From assembly GCA_003446545.1 (NCBI GenBank), contig DMAO01000229.1, forward strand, positions 1 to 7,624: DNA of 7,624 bases, given 5' to 3'. Source of the DNA: Sphaerochaeta sp. (GTDB taxonomy: Bacteria; Spirochaetota; Spirochaetia; Sphaerochaetales; Sphaerochaetaceae). The translations under genes and the position numbers were made by a program. Below are positions 1-5,612 of the stretch, piece after piece. Within the stretch, counting starts at the first letter, position 1, and each line of letters opens with the position of its first letter. Under the pieces are notes generated by a model that was given only the letters and a program-made list of their open reading frames with translations, was not told the DNA's origin and ran no database searches.

Positions 1-1822
1 TGATGATGAGTTTTGCGTTGACATAGCCGGGGGCGGCCTTTCCACCGAAGAGGAAGGTCATCGGGGGCATGTCCTTGGTCGCTTCCCCACCCTTTTTTAT
101 GTCGTTGTATATCAACATGATGTTCAGGGCATTAAGCAACTGGCGTTTGTACTCGTGTATGCGTTTCACCTGAACATCAAAGAGAGTATTGGGGTCGATG
201 AGTATCCCACAGTCCTTCTTGAGGAATGCTGCGGCCTTAATCTTGTTTTCCAGCTTGATTTTTGCAAAATCAGCAACAAAGCTCTTGTCGTTTGCAAAGG
301 GGGTAAGCTTGGATATCTGGCTGTAATCTGTTATCCAGCCATCACCGATTGCTTCGGTAATTTTCTCTGCCAACCTTGGGTTTGCATCAAGAAGCCAGCG
401 GCGCTGTGTGATTCCGTTTGTCTTGTTGTTGAACCTGTCTGGGTAGATGGTGTTGAACTGTGGAAACATTGAACGCTTGAGTAGCTCTGAGTGCAGCTTT
501 GCAACACCGTTGGTGCTGTGGCTACCAATGATGGCAAGGTTTGCCATGCGTATCTGTTTGGGATTCGATTCCTCAATAATGCTGATTTGTCGGAGTACCT
601 GGGGCTGCAGGGGGAAGAAGGATACCGCTGACTGCATGAACCTGTGGTTGATTTCGTAGATGATTTGTAGGTGTCTGGGCAGGATTGACTGCAACATGGG
701 CAGTGACCACTTCTCCAATGCTTCTGGCATGAGCGTATGGTTGGTGTATCCCATCACGCTGTTGGTGATAGCCCATGCTTCGTCCCAAGCAAGATTTTCC
801 TCGTCCAAGAGAATGCGCATCATTTCAGGAATTGCCAGAGAGGGGTGGGTATCATTGAGTTGGATAGCGGCAAAGTCAGTAAACTCTGACCATTTGCGAT
901 TTTCCCGCTTGAAAGTCCTCACGATATCAGCAAGCGAACAAGCTACAAAGAAGTATTGTTGCTTCAGGCGAAGCTCTTTTCCCATATAGAGAGTATCATT
1001 GGGGTAGAGAACCTGAGAGAGGTTCTCTGCAGAAATCTTCGAACGGACCGCTTCTGTATAATCACCTTCGTTGAACTCGTGGAAATCAAATTCCTCAGGG
1101 CTTGTTGCAGACCAGAGCCTGAGAGTGTTCACAGTCTTACAGCCATAGCCGATGATGGGCATGTCGTAGGCGACTCCAATGACCTGCTCGCCGCCAATCC
1201 ATTTAAAGTTGTCCCTGCCCTTTTCACGGATAAGGTGGACCTCCCCGCCAAACTGGACGGTAAAGGCGACGTCATGGCGTTCTATTTCCCAAGGGTTCCC
1301 ATATCTGAGCCAGTTGTCTGGCTGTTCGACCTGCCACCCGTTCTTTATCTGCTGGCGGAAAATACCATAGTTATAGCGAATGCCATACCCATATGCCGGA
1401 TATTCCAGTGTAGCTAGTGAGTCGAGAAAGCAAGCGGCCAGTCGTCCCAGTCCTCCATTTCCCAGTCCGGCATCGTGTTCGATGTCGGAGAGCTCCTCAT
1501 ACGTATATCCGAGGGAGGCAAGGGCCTCCTTCAGTTCTTCCTCTATGCCTAAGTTGATGACGTTGTTGGTCATTGCCCTTCCCATGAGAAATTCCAGGGA
1601 GAGGTAGTTAATCCTTTTGGCATTCGCGACCCTTTGGGTTTTTCTACTAAGGTCCCACTGGTGGATGATCCTGTCACGGATAGTGAGAGCAAGGGCTGCA
1701 TATCTGTCTTCTTGGGTCGTATGGTAAATATCTGCATCTTGGTCGTATTTGAGGTGTTCGGCAAAAGCCTGTGCCAATTCAGGGGGCGTGTGCCCAAATC
1801 GTGTGTTCAATTTATCGTTCAT
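1..1822 (-). CDS. glgP: Glycogen/starch phosphorylase, C-terminus cut by window edge
   Basis: The enzyme releases glucose-1-phosphate from the non-reducing ends of alpha-1,4-glucans in the cytoplasm, using pyridoxal phosphate as cofactor. The reading frame is open for 607 codons from the ATG at 1822 to the left edge. Family members are usually about 800-850 residues, so roughly the last quarter is missing, including the PLP-binding lysine region. Visible family motifs, in order, are HDAGLGNGGLGRLAACFLD (residues 117-135), YGIRYNYGIFRQ (146-157), QLNDTHPSLAIPEMMRIL (321-338), TNHTLMPEALEKW (360-372), SHSTNGVAKLHSELLK (434-449), NKTNGITQRRW (466-476), VQVKRIHEYKRQLLN (550-564) and FGGKAAPGYVNAK (592-604). 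The start is supported by an AAGGAGT ribosome binding site nine bases upstream. The gene is transcribed away from the ribosomal cluster and is probably independent of it. Family assignment is secure. Its physiological substrate (glycogen or maltodextrin) cannot be told from sequence. Confidence 0.96.
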   Translation of the reverse strand, partial: MNDKLNTRFGHTPPELAQAFAEHLKYDQDADIYHTTQEDRYAALALTIRDRIIHQWDLSRKTQRVANAKRINYLSLEFLMGRAMTNNVINLGIEEELKEALASLGYTYEELSDIEHDAGLGNGGLGRLAACFLDSLATLEYPAYGYGIRYNYGIFRQQIKNGWQVEQPDNWLRYGNPWEIERHDVAFTVQFGGEVHLIREKGRDNFKWIGGEQVIGVAYDMPIIGYGCKTVNTLRLWSATSPEEFDFHEFNEGDYTEAVRSKISAENLSQVLYPNDTLYMGKELRLKQQYFFVACSLADIVRTFKRENRKWSEFTDFAAIQLNDTHPSLAIPEMMRILLDEENLAWDEAWAITNSVMGYTNHTLMPEALEKWSLPMLQSILPRHLQIIYEINHRFMQSAVSFFPLQPQVLRQISIIEESNPKQIRMANLAIIGSHSTNGVAKLHSELLKRSMFPQFNTIYPDRFNNKTNGITQRRWLLDANPRLAEKITEAIGDGWITDYSQISKLTPFANDKSFVADFAKIKLENKIKAAAFLKKDCGILIDPNTLFDVQVKRIHEYKRQLLNALNIMLIYNDIKKGGEATKDMPPMTFLFGGKAAPGYVNAKLII

Positions 1823-1830
1823 TGAGATGA

Positions 1831-1837
1831 ACTCCTT
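1831..1837 (-). promoter_or_regulatory. Ribosome binding site of glgP
   Basis: Read on the minus strand, AAGGAGT lies eight bases before the ATG at 1822. It is a near-consensus Shine-Dalgarno sequence and supports that start codon. Confidence 0.8.
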
Positions 1838-1863
1838 GTAAATAGGATATTTGATTCATAAAA

Positions 1864-1892
1864 ACTATATACGATTGACAACTTGTGGGCAA
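1864..1892 (-). promoter_or_regulatory. Candidate sigma-70 promoter for glgP
   Basis: On the minus strand, TTGCCC (1892-1887) and TATAGT (1869-1864) are separated by exactly 17 bases. They match the -35 and -10 consensus at 4 and 5 of 6 positions. The -10 box sits about 40 bases before the glgP start codon, leaving room for a short leader with the Shine-Dalgarno site. This is prediction by pattern only. Confidence 0.5.
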
Positions 1893-1929
1893 CCAGCTGT
1901 AATATGGGGGCGAAAATGTTTGGTGCGTA

Positions 1930-1958
1930 TTGACAAATTATTCTAGCTCTGGTAAGTT
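1930..1958 (+). promoter_or_regulatory. Candidate promoter for the tRNA-Thr/rpmG unit
   Basis: A perfect -35 box TTGACA (1930-1935) is followed after 17 bases by TAAGTT (1953-1958), a weak -10 match (3 of 6). Transcription from here would start about 45 bases before mature tRNA-Thr. The -35 box is convincing. The -10 is not, and a second possible -10, TATGTT at 1979-1984, lacks a well-spaced -35. The rest of the 190-base gap between glgP and tRNA-Thr shows no gene. Confidence 0.35.
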
Positions 1959-2012
1959 TGCTTCTGCACGTCACAGGTATGTTTTGATAGAGATTTCTGT
2001 TGTGCTGTCTAT

Positions 2013-2085
2013 GCCCTTGTAGCTCAGTCGGTAGAGCACCACCATGGTAAGGTGGGGGTCAACGGTTCAAATCCGTTCGAGGGCT
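2013..2085 (+). tRNA. tRNA-Thr, anticodon GGU
   Basis: A complete 73-base cloverleaf reads ACC/ACU codons. The acceptor arm GCCCTTG pairs with CGAGGGC (one T-G wobble). The D arm is GCTC/GAGC, and the anticodon stem CCACC/GGTGG encloses the loop ATGGTAA with anticodon GGT at 2046-2048. The T arm AACGG/CCGTT has loop TTCAAAT. The discriminator base is T, and the terminal CCA is not encoded (the next bases are CTT), so it must be added by nucleotidyltransferase. The gene opens the tRNA-Thr, rpmG, tRNA-Trp, secE, nusG series commonly seen upstream of rplK in bacteria. Confidence 0.97.
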
Positions 2086-2086
2086 C

Positions 2087-2094
2087 TTTTTTTT
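2087..2094 (+). terminator. T-run directly after tRNA-Thr, possible weak terminator
   Basis: Eight consecutive T bases start two bases after the tRNA-Thr acceptor stem. The stem with its GC-rich 3' half GAGGGC could act as the hairpin of an intrinsic terminator, or the run may simply help 3' end formation. If it terminated efficiently, rpmG would need its own promoter, and none is obvious in the 53 bases between. Confidence 0.3.
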
Positions 2095-2121
2095 CTCATT
2101 CCCTAATTGGGAGTAGAGTTG

Positions 2122-2135
2122 GGTGAATACTCACC
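2122..2135 (+). promoter_or_regulatory. Small hairpin abutting the rpmG ribosome binding site
   Basis: GGTGA (2122-2126) and TCACC (2131-2135) form a perfect five-base-pair stem with a four-base loop. It ends at the base before the GAGGAG Shine-Dalgarno site of rpmG at 2136-2141. It is short and may have no function, but its position could influence ribosome loading. Confidence 0.25.
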
Positions 2136-2147
2136 GAGGAGCATCAG

Positions 2148-2327
2148 ATGGGTGAAAAGAAGAAAAAAGGTCCCGTAGAGAAAATTGCTCTGCAGTGCAC
2201 CGAATGTAAAGAAAAGAATTATACGACCGAGAAGAATCGTCGTAATACGCAAGGTAAGCTTGAGCTGAATAAGTATTGTCCGTTTGAGCGTAAGCACACC
2301 TTGCATCGCGAAGCAAAGATCAAATAG
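2148..2327 (+). CDS. rpmG: 50S ribosomal protein L33, three-cysteine zinc-ribbon variant
   Basis: This 59-residue basic protein of the large subunit binds 23S rRNA near the E site. The sequence begins [20 protein letters not shown] and contains the L33 hallmarks [23 protein letters not shown] (residues 29-46) and [12 protein letters not shown] at the end. The first zinc-ribbon half is intact (C17-x-x-C20). In the second half C44 is present, but the expected fourth cysteine is Glu47 (YCPFE), so classical four-cysteine zinc binding is probably lost or altered. The ATG follows a GAGGAG ribosome binding site by six bases. The gene lies between tRNA-Thr and tRNA-Trp, the standard place for rpmG upstream of secE. 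Identity is firm; zinc status is inference. Confidence 0.95.
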   Translation: MGEKKKKGPVEKIALQCTECKEKNYTTEKNRRNTQGKLELNKYCPFERKHTLHREAKIK

Positions 2328-2363
2328 GTCTGAAAGGACTTTGTATCGAGAAGCAAATAGGCC
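2301..2363 (+). repeat. Imperfect direct repeat: rpmG tail copied before tRNA-Trp
   Basis: TTGCATCGCGAAGCAAA (2301-2317, inside rpmG) recurs as TTGTATCGAGAAGCAAA (2341-2357) with 15 of 17 bases identical and the copies starting 40 bases apart. Beyond this, the first copy continues GATCAAATAGGTC and the second TAGGCC. This fits loss of seven bases between the two CAAA words. The second copy runs into the first bases of tRNA-Trp. It looks like a decayed local duplication; chance cannot be ruled out. Confidence 0.5.
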
Positions 2364-2432
2364 AGTAGCTCCAATTGGTAGAGCGCTGGTCTCCAAAACC
2401 GGATGTTGAGGGTTCGAATCCTTCCTGGCCTG
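2359..2432 (+). tRNA. tRNA-Trp, anticodon CCA
   Basis: A complete 74-base cloverleaf reads UGG codons. The acceptor arm AGGCCAG pairs perfectly with CTGGCCT. The D arm is GCTC/GAGC with a nine-base loop. The anticodon stem CTGGT/ACCGG (one T-G wobble) carries the loop CTCCAAA with anticodon CCA at 2393-2395. The T arm GAGGG/CCTTC (one G-T wobble) has loop TTCGAAT. The discriminator is G, as expected for tRNA-Trp, and the 3' CCA is not encoded. It lies directly upstream of secE, a widely conserved position, and is probably cut out of a longer transcript. Confidence 0.97.
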
Positions 2433-2456
2433 TCTGCTTCTTGATTTTTCTACCCC

Positions 2457-2464
2457 AAAGGAGA
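2457..2464 (+). promoter_or_regulatory. Ribosome binding site that fixes the secE start
   Basis: AAAGGAGA lies six bases before the ATG at 2471. This site rules out an in-frame upstream start inside tRNA-Trp at 2375. Confidence 0.85.
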
Positions 2465-2470
2465 CTTTAC

Positions 2471-2650
2471 ATGAAGAAACTGTTTAAGTATTTCAAGGAG
2501 TCATACCAGGAACTTAAAAAAGTTGTCTGGCCCTCCCGTGAAGCCGTTGTCTCTTCCACTAAGGTCGTACTGGTTTCTACTGTGATCGTCGCAGTATTCC
2601 TTGGATTGGTTGATTTTCTTCTTCTCAAGGGTATACTATTTATTTTTTAG
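2471..2650 (+). CDS. secE: Preprotein translocase subunit SecE
   Basis: SecE is the small essential subunit that clamps and stabilises SecY in the inner-membrane SecYEG export channel. The 59-residue protein is the short single-span form typical of most bacteria (E. coli has three spans). An amphipathic N-terminal helix (residues 1-18, KKLFKYFKESYQELKKV) is followed by the family signature KKVVWPSREAVVSST (16-30). One transmembrane segment follows at about 32-57, VVLVSTVIVAVFLGLVDFLLL. The frame could be extended upstream through tRNA-Trp, but the Shine-Dalgarno site and family length support this ATG. The stop codon lies nine bases before the nusG start, so the two genes are almost certainly cotranscribed and translationally linked. 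Confidence 0.95.
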   Translation: MKKLFKYFKESYQELKKVVWPSREAVVSSTKVVLVSTVIVAVFLGLVDFLLLKGILFIF

Positions 2651-2659
2651 GACGGTGTC

Positions 2660-3220
2660 ATGGCAAAGGGCTGGTACGTAGTACATACATATTCTGGATA
2701 TGAACAGAAAATTGAACGCATCATAAATAAGATGCGAGAGACTGATGTGGATTTTAGTATGGTCTGCACAGATGTCAAGGTTCCGTTCGAAACCCTAGTT
2801 GAAGTCAAGGATGGTGTTCGCCGCGAAGTAAAGCGAAAAATACTCCCTGGCTATATTCTTGTCGAGCTCGATTTGCCTGAAAACAGCTGGAAGACCTGGT
2901 GTTCTCACATAAAGAGAATTCAAGGTGTGACCGGGTTTGTTACACCCAATGACAGTGTGATGCCTAAGCCTCTTTCTTCAGGTGAGGTTAAGGGAATTTT
3001 TCAGAAAACTGGCGATTTGCCGGCTGAAAAAGTCTTTAAGCCAAAACAGACCTTTGCCGTTGGAGAACAGGTTCGTATTGTTGAAGGACCATTTGATACC
3101 TTTACCGGTGTCATTGAGGAAGTGAACCTTGACAAGGCCCGCATGCGAGTGAGCGTCGGGATTTTTGGTCGGTCCACTCCTGTTGAGGTGGATTTCCTTC
3201 AGGTAGAAAAGATTCTCTAA
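2660..3220 (+). CDS. nusG: Transcription elongation/antitermination factor NusG
   Basis: NusG binds the RNA polymerase clamp, suppresses or modulates pausing, and through its C-terminal domain contacts Rho or ribosomal protein S10. The 186-residue length is normal. The N-terminal NGN domain starts with GWYVVHTYSGYEQKIERII (residues 4-22) and includes the KILPGYILVEL core (60-70). The KOW domain is at about 130-186, with FAVGEQVRIVEGPFDTFTG (132-150) and the closing GRSTPVEVDFLQVEKI (170-185). No large extra insertion is seen between the domains. The start lies nine bases after the secE stop, and the weak ribosome site AGGA overlaps that stop. This suggests translation is coupled to secE. Confidence 0.97.
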   Translation: MAKGWYVVHTYSGYEQKIERIINKMRETDVDFSMVCTDVKVPFETLVEVKDGVRREVKRKILPGYILVELDLPENSWKTWCSHIKRIQGVTGFVTPNDSVMPKPLSSGEVKGIFQKTGDLPAEKVFKPKQTFAVGEQVRIVEGPFDTFTGVIEEVNLDKARMRVSVGIFGRSTPVEVDFLQVEKIL

Positions 3221-3239
3221 GAGTTCTGGACTGGACTCT
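3220..3239 (+). other. Hairpin at the nusG stop codon
   Basis: AGAGTTC (3220-3226) pairs with GGACTCT (3233-3239) over seven base pairs including one T-G wobble, with a six-base loop. It begins on the last base of the nusG stop codon. No T-run follows directly; a seven-T run occurs 19 bases later at 3259-3265. It is not a canonical terminator and may be a processing or stability element. Confidence 0.35.
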
Positions 3240-3293
3240 AGGGGCATTAAGTAGTACGTTTTTTTACAACAAGTCCGTTTATTCATGCATTTA

Positions 3294-3349
3294 CTCCCTC
3301 AAGTAGATTGAGGTGGGAGCCTGATCGTATGACAGGCGTTAAAACCAGC
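3294..3349 (+). promoter_or_regulatory. Probable L1-binding autoregulatory leader of rplK-rplA
   Basis: In E. coli and other bacteria, excess L1 represses its own operon by binding a leader structure that mimics its 23S rRNA site. Here GGTGGGAG (3312-3319) is followed by stem CCTG (3320-3323) / CAGG (3333-3336), and then CGTTAAAACC (3337-3346). This layout resembles the rRNA site, where GGUGGGAG precedes a short GC helix and the other strand runs CGACCUUGAAAUACC. An alternative hairpin pairs CTCCC (3294-3298) with GGGAG (3315-3319) and TCAA with TTGA, with GGT bulged. That would sequester the key purines, so the two folds exclude each other. The resemblance is from memory and by eye. Confidence 0.5.
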
Positions 3350-3390
3350 GCGAACCCGGATTATCCGCCAGCTCAGGCAGGGTGTCGCGT
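3348..3390 (+). promoter_or_regulatory. Three-way-junction-like helix abutting the rplK ribosome binding site
   Basis: CGCGA (3349-3353) pairs with TCGCG (3385-3389), and ACCC (3354-3357) pairs with GGGT (3380-3383), with G3384 bulged; G3348-T3390 can add a wobble pair. The helix encloses two tiny hairpins, GGA/TCC (3358-3366) and GCC/GGC (3367-3378). It ends one base before AAGGAG at 3391, so its stability could govern access of ribosomes to rplK. It is a structure prediction by eye. Confidence 0.45.
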
Positions 3391-3396
3391 AAGGAG
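3391..3396 (+). promoter_or_regulatory. Ribosome binding site that fixes the rplK start
   Basis: AAGGAG lies six bases before the ATG at 3403. It excludes an in-frame GTG at 3382, which would place the start inside the leader helix. Confidence 0.85.
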
Positions 3397-3402
3397 AGAA
3401 AC

Positions 3403-3834
3403 ATGGCAAAGAAAAAGGTAACTGCAGTAGTCAAACTGCAGTGTCCTGCCCAGAAGGCTACGCCGGCACCCCCTATTGGGCCCGCGCTTGGACCTCATGG
3501 TGTCAGTGCCCCAAAGTTTGTTCAGGAGTTCAACGAAAAGACGAAGAGCTACGAACCTGGACTCATTCTTCCAGTCATCATTACTGTGTATGCGGATAAG
3601 AGTTTTACTTTTATCTTAAAGACACCTCCTGCTGCCGTGCTTATCAAAAAGGCACTCGGCATCACCAAAGGAAGTGGAACACCTAACAAGACTAAGATTG
3701 GCAAGATTACACAGGAACAACTTACCGAGATTGCACAGACCAAGCTTGAGGATCTCAATGCAAATGACATTGAGGCTGCCAAGAAGATCATTGCAGGAAC
3801 CGCTCGCAGTATGGGCGTAGAGGTGGAGCAGTAA
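3403..3834 (+). CDS. rplK: 50S ribosomal protein L11
   Basis: L11 forms the base of the large-subunit factor-binding stalk with its 23S rRNA domain. It is also needed for RelA activation and for thiostrepton action. The 143-residue length is usual. The N-terminal domain shows KVTAVVKLQ (5-13) and the proline-rich [14 protein letters not shown] (21-34), which lies over the thiopeptide pocket. The C-terminal RNA-binding domain shows [15 protein letters not shown] (73-87), [14 protein letters not shown] (90-103) and the closing signature [13 protein letters not shown] (131-143). The chosen ATG has a strong AAGGAG site. The stop is one base from the rplA start, so the two are translationally coupled, as in other L11 operons where L1 represses both. 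Confidence 0.98.
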   Translation: MAKKKVTAVVKLQCPAQKATPAPPIGPALGPHGVSAPKFVQEFNEKTKSYEPGLILPVIITVYADKSFTFILKTPPAAVLIKKALGITKGSGTPNKTKIGKITQEQLTEIAQTKLEDLNANDIEAAKKIIAGTARSMGVEVEQ

Positions 3835-3835
3835 G

Positions 3836-4528
3836 ATGAAACACGGAAAGAATTATCGCGAAAGTATTAAGAAGGTCGACCGTGAGAAGTTGTATTCCTT
3901 CGATGAAGCAGCAACTCTTGTCAAGGACGTTGCCTTTGCAAAGTTCGACGAAACAGTCGAGATCTCTGTAAAGCTGACCCTCAAGAAGAGCCAAAGTGTC
4001 CGTGACACGGTAGTGCTCCCCAACCAGTTCTCCGCACAAAAGCGTGTCCTTGTTTTCGCCAAAGGCGAAAAGGCACAGGAAGCTCTTGATGCCGGTGCAA
4101 CTTATGTTGGTGATAGCGAACTCATTGAGAAGATTCGTGGCGGTTGGATGGATTTTGATGTGGCAGTTGCCACTCCTGACATGATGAAGGACGTCGGTCG
4201 TTTGGGACCCATACTCGGACGCAGAGGCCTGATGCCTAACCCCAAGACCCAGACTGTTACGTTTGACTTGAAGGGCGCTCTTGAAGAGCTGACTAAAGGT
4301 CGTGTCGAATTCCGTTCTGACAAGACCAGTGTCGTTCACCTTGGCGTTGGTAAAGTTTCCATGGATCCTGCAAAAGTAAGTGAAAATGCTCGTGCAGTTG
4401 TCAAGGAAATCATCCGCAAGAAGCCTACCGATGCAAAGGCAGACTTCTTGGTAAGCGTAGCTCTTTCCTCCACGATGGGCCCAGGTGTCCATGTTAACGT
4501 GAAGGATTTGGCGCCTTCGGTAAACTAG
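3836..4528 (+). CDS. rplA: 50S ribosomal protein L1
   Basis: L1 forms the mobile stalk that handles exit-site tRNA, and in many bacteria it represses its own operon by binding the rplK leader. The 230-residue length is standard. Family signatures are [11 protein letters not shown] (37-47), [16 protein letters not shown] (102-117), the PROSITE-like [20 protein letters not shown] (121-140), and the RNA-contacting [14 protein letters not shown] (212-225). Residues 48-70 ([23 protein letters not shown]) differ from the common VDPRKADQ...RGTVVLPHGTGK form and appear a few residues shorter. The ribosome site GGTGGAG is inside the last codons of rplK, so translation depends on rplK readthrough. An antisense frame spanning most of the gene is a coding shadow. 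Confidence 0.98.
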   Translation: MKHGKNYRESIKKVDREKLYSFDEAATLVKDVAFAKFDETVEISVKLTLKKSQSVRDTVVLPNQFSAQKRVLVFAKGEKAQEALDAGATYVGDSELIEKIRGGWMDFDVAVATPDMMKDVGRLGPILGRRGLMPNPKTQTVTFDLKGALEELTKGRVEFRSDKTSVVHLGVGKVSMDPAKVSENARAVVKEIIRKKPTDAKADFLVSVALSSTMGPGVHVNVKDLAPSVN

Positions 4529-4540
4529 GAGAAGCAGATT

Positions 4541-5080
4541 ATGGATTATAAAACTCGTATTACACCCGCTAAGGAAGAAGCCGTAAAAGCTCTGAAAGAT
4601 GAGTTTGCCCAGTATACTGGGTATATCTTCACCGATTACCGAGGTATGACTGTAGAACAGATTACTACACTTCGCAGAAATCTCCTGAAGAAGGATTCTG
4701 CCTATCGTGTTGTTAAGAACCGTTTTGCCAAAATTGCCCTTACTCAGCTTGACAGGGCCTCTGATGACCAGCTTGTCGGCCCCACTGCCATTGCATTGGT
4801 TCGCGGCGAAGAGGCTAACGTTGTTGCTAAAGATCTATTCCAGGCTGCCAAGGATGGCGCCCCCCTAATCATAAAGGGCGCTTTGCTTGATGGTTCCTTC
4901 ATGAGTGCTGAAGAGATTGAGGCTTTCAGCAAGCTGCCAAGCAGGCTTGAGCTGATCTCAATGTTGATGGGCACCATGAAAGCCCCTGTGCAGAAACTTG
5001 CAGCAACTATGCTCGCATATGTAGGAAATCAAGGTGGAGCAGCAGTTGAAGAAGCTGCCCCAGTTGTCGAAGAGAACTAA
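4541..5080 (+). CDS. rplJ: 50S ribosomal protein L10
   Basis: L10 anchors L7/L12 dimers to the L11-rRNA base of the factor-binding stalk. The 179-residue protein has the conserved N-terminal rRNA-binding region, with FTDYRGMTVEQITTLRRNLLK (30-50) and YRVVKNRFAKIAL (55-67). VGPTAIALV (79-87) and KGALLDGSFMSAEEIEAFSKLPSR (112-135) follow. The C-terminal helix that recruits L12 is LISMLMGTMKAPVQKLAATMLAYV (138-161), with an Ala/Glu-rich tail. Only 12 bases separate it from rplA, with an AGGAGAAG site at the junction, so there is no separate L10 leader of the E. coli type in the spacer. Cotranscription with rplK-rplA is very likely. Confidence 0.98.
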   Translation: MDYKTRITPAKEEAVKALKDEFAQYTGYIFTDYRGMTVEQITTLRRNLLKKDSAYRVVKNRFAKIALTQLDRASDDQLVGPTAIALVRGEEANVVAKDLFQAAKDGAPLIIKGALLDGSFMSAEEIEAFSKLPSRLELISMLMGTMKAPVQKLAATMLAYVGNQGGAAVEEAAPVVEEN

Positions 5081-5081
5081 A

Positions 5082-5120
5082 CACAGTCCTAGTCTTCACT
5101 CGTAACCTGCTATGACTGTG
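5082..5120 (+). other. Stem with long loop in the rplJ-rplL spacer
   Basis: CACAGTC (5082-5088) and GACTGTG (5114-5120) form a perfect seven-base-pair stem enclosing 25 bases. It starts two bases after the rplJ stop and ends 16 bases before the rplL ribosome binding site. No T-run follows, so it is not a standard terminator. It could protect rplL mRNA 5' ends or be a processing site, helping L12 to be made in excess over L10. Confidence 0.4.
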
Positions 5121-5150
5121 CAGTATATACAATTTTAAGGAGAAGGTAAT

Positions 5151-5531
5151 ATGGCTACTAAAGAAGAAATTTTGGAATCTATCGCTAACATGTCCGTCAT
5201 GGAAGTCTCTGACTTGATAAAGATGATGGAAGAGAAGTTCGGTGTTGTTGCAGCTGCTGCCGCCTCAGGCCCAGCCGCTGGTCCTGCAGCTGAAGCTGTT
5301 GAAGAACCCACCGAATTTAACGTTATCCTCGTGGCTTGTGATCCTACTAAGAAGATTGCAGCTATTAAGGAAGTCCGCGCCCTTACCGGTCTTGGCCTCA
5401 AAGAAGCCAAGGAATTGGTTGAGGCTGGAAATGCCGTCATCAAGGAGAGTGTTAGCAAGGCTGATGCCGAAGCAGTCAAGGAAAAGCTTATTGCTGCCAG
5501 TTGCACCGTTGAGATCAAGCCGGTTGACTAA
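5151..5531 (+). CDS. rplL: 50S ribosomal protein L7/L12
   Basis: L7/L12 is the multicopy stalk protein whose C-terminal domain recruits and stimulates GTPase factors such as EF-Tu and EF-G. The 126-residue length is normal. The N-terminal dimerisation domain is residues 1-33 ([20 protein letters not shown] onward). The flexible hinge is the Ala/Gly/Pro-rich stretch 34-50. The globular C-terminal domain is 54-126, with [24 protein letters not shown] (68-91) forming the factor-binding helices and EIKPVD at the end. Two cysteines (63 and 118) lie in the C-terminal domain. A strong AAGGAGAAGG site precedes the ATG, in keeping with the high output needed for four to six copies per ribosome. Confidence 0.98.
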   Translation: MATKEEILESIANMSVMEVSDLIKMMEEKFGVVAAAAASGPAAGPAAEAVEEPTEFNVILVACDPTKKIAAIKEVRALTGLGLKEAKELVEAGNAVIKESVSKADAEAVKEKLIAASCTVEIKPVD

Positions 5532-5540
5532 CCTTACGTG

Positions 5541-5584
5541 TGGGGACCTGCCCTTCTGGGGTCAGGGCCCTGCTCCTGTTTTTT
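5541..5584 (+). terminator. Probable attenuator after rplL
   Basis: GCCCT and AGGGC form a GC-rich stem around a nine-base loop. Flanking GGGG and CTCC can extend it across a small internal loop. Six T bases follow at 5579-5584, giving the layout of an intrinsic terminator. Shorter alternatives such as CAGG/CCTG closer to the T-run are possible. Since rpoB follows on the same strand, partial termination is the likely role, lowering beta subunit synthesis relative to L12. Confidence 0.5.
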
Positions 5585-5612
5585 GTAAGCGGGTGTAAGC
5601 CCGATTCATTGA

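Noticed and set aside
956..1417. Plus-strand open frame of 153 codons inside glgP
   Set aside because: The opposite strand encodes continuous glycogen phosphorylase motifs; the plus frame shows no recognisable domain.
2103..2396. Minus-strand open frame of 97 codons across rpmG and tRNA-Trp
   Set aside because: It crosses a tRNA and a certain ribosomal gene; its hydrophobic look comes from the complement of lysine-rich codons.
2375..2470. Upstream in-frame start for secE inside tRNA-Trp
   Set aside because: It would translate tRNA sequence and add 32 residues foreign to SecE. The AAAGGAGA site supports the ATG at 2471.
3263..3290. TTTACA and a possible promoter before rplK
   Set aside because: No acceptable -10 box is found at the right spacing (best is TGCATT, 3 of 6), so I do not list it as a feature.
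3382..3402. In-frame GTG start giving a longer L11
   Set aside because: It lies inside a predicted leader helix, lacks a ribosome site, and L11 proteins normally begin at the MAKK equivalent.
3788..4492. Long minus-strand open frame (234 codons) opposite rplA
   Set aside because: It is antisense to a certain L1 gene, has no recognisable family, and has no ribosome site. It is a coding shadow.
5124..5133. TATATACAAT as a -10 region for an rplL promoter
   Set aside because: No -35 box is present 16-18 bases upstream and there is no extended -10 TG.
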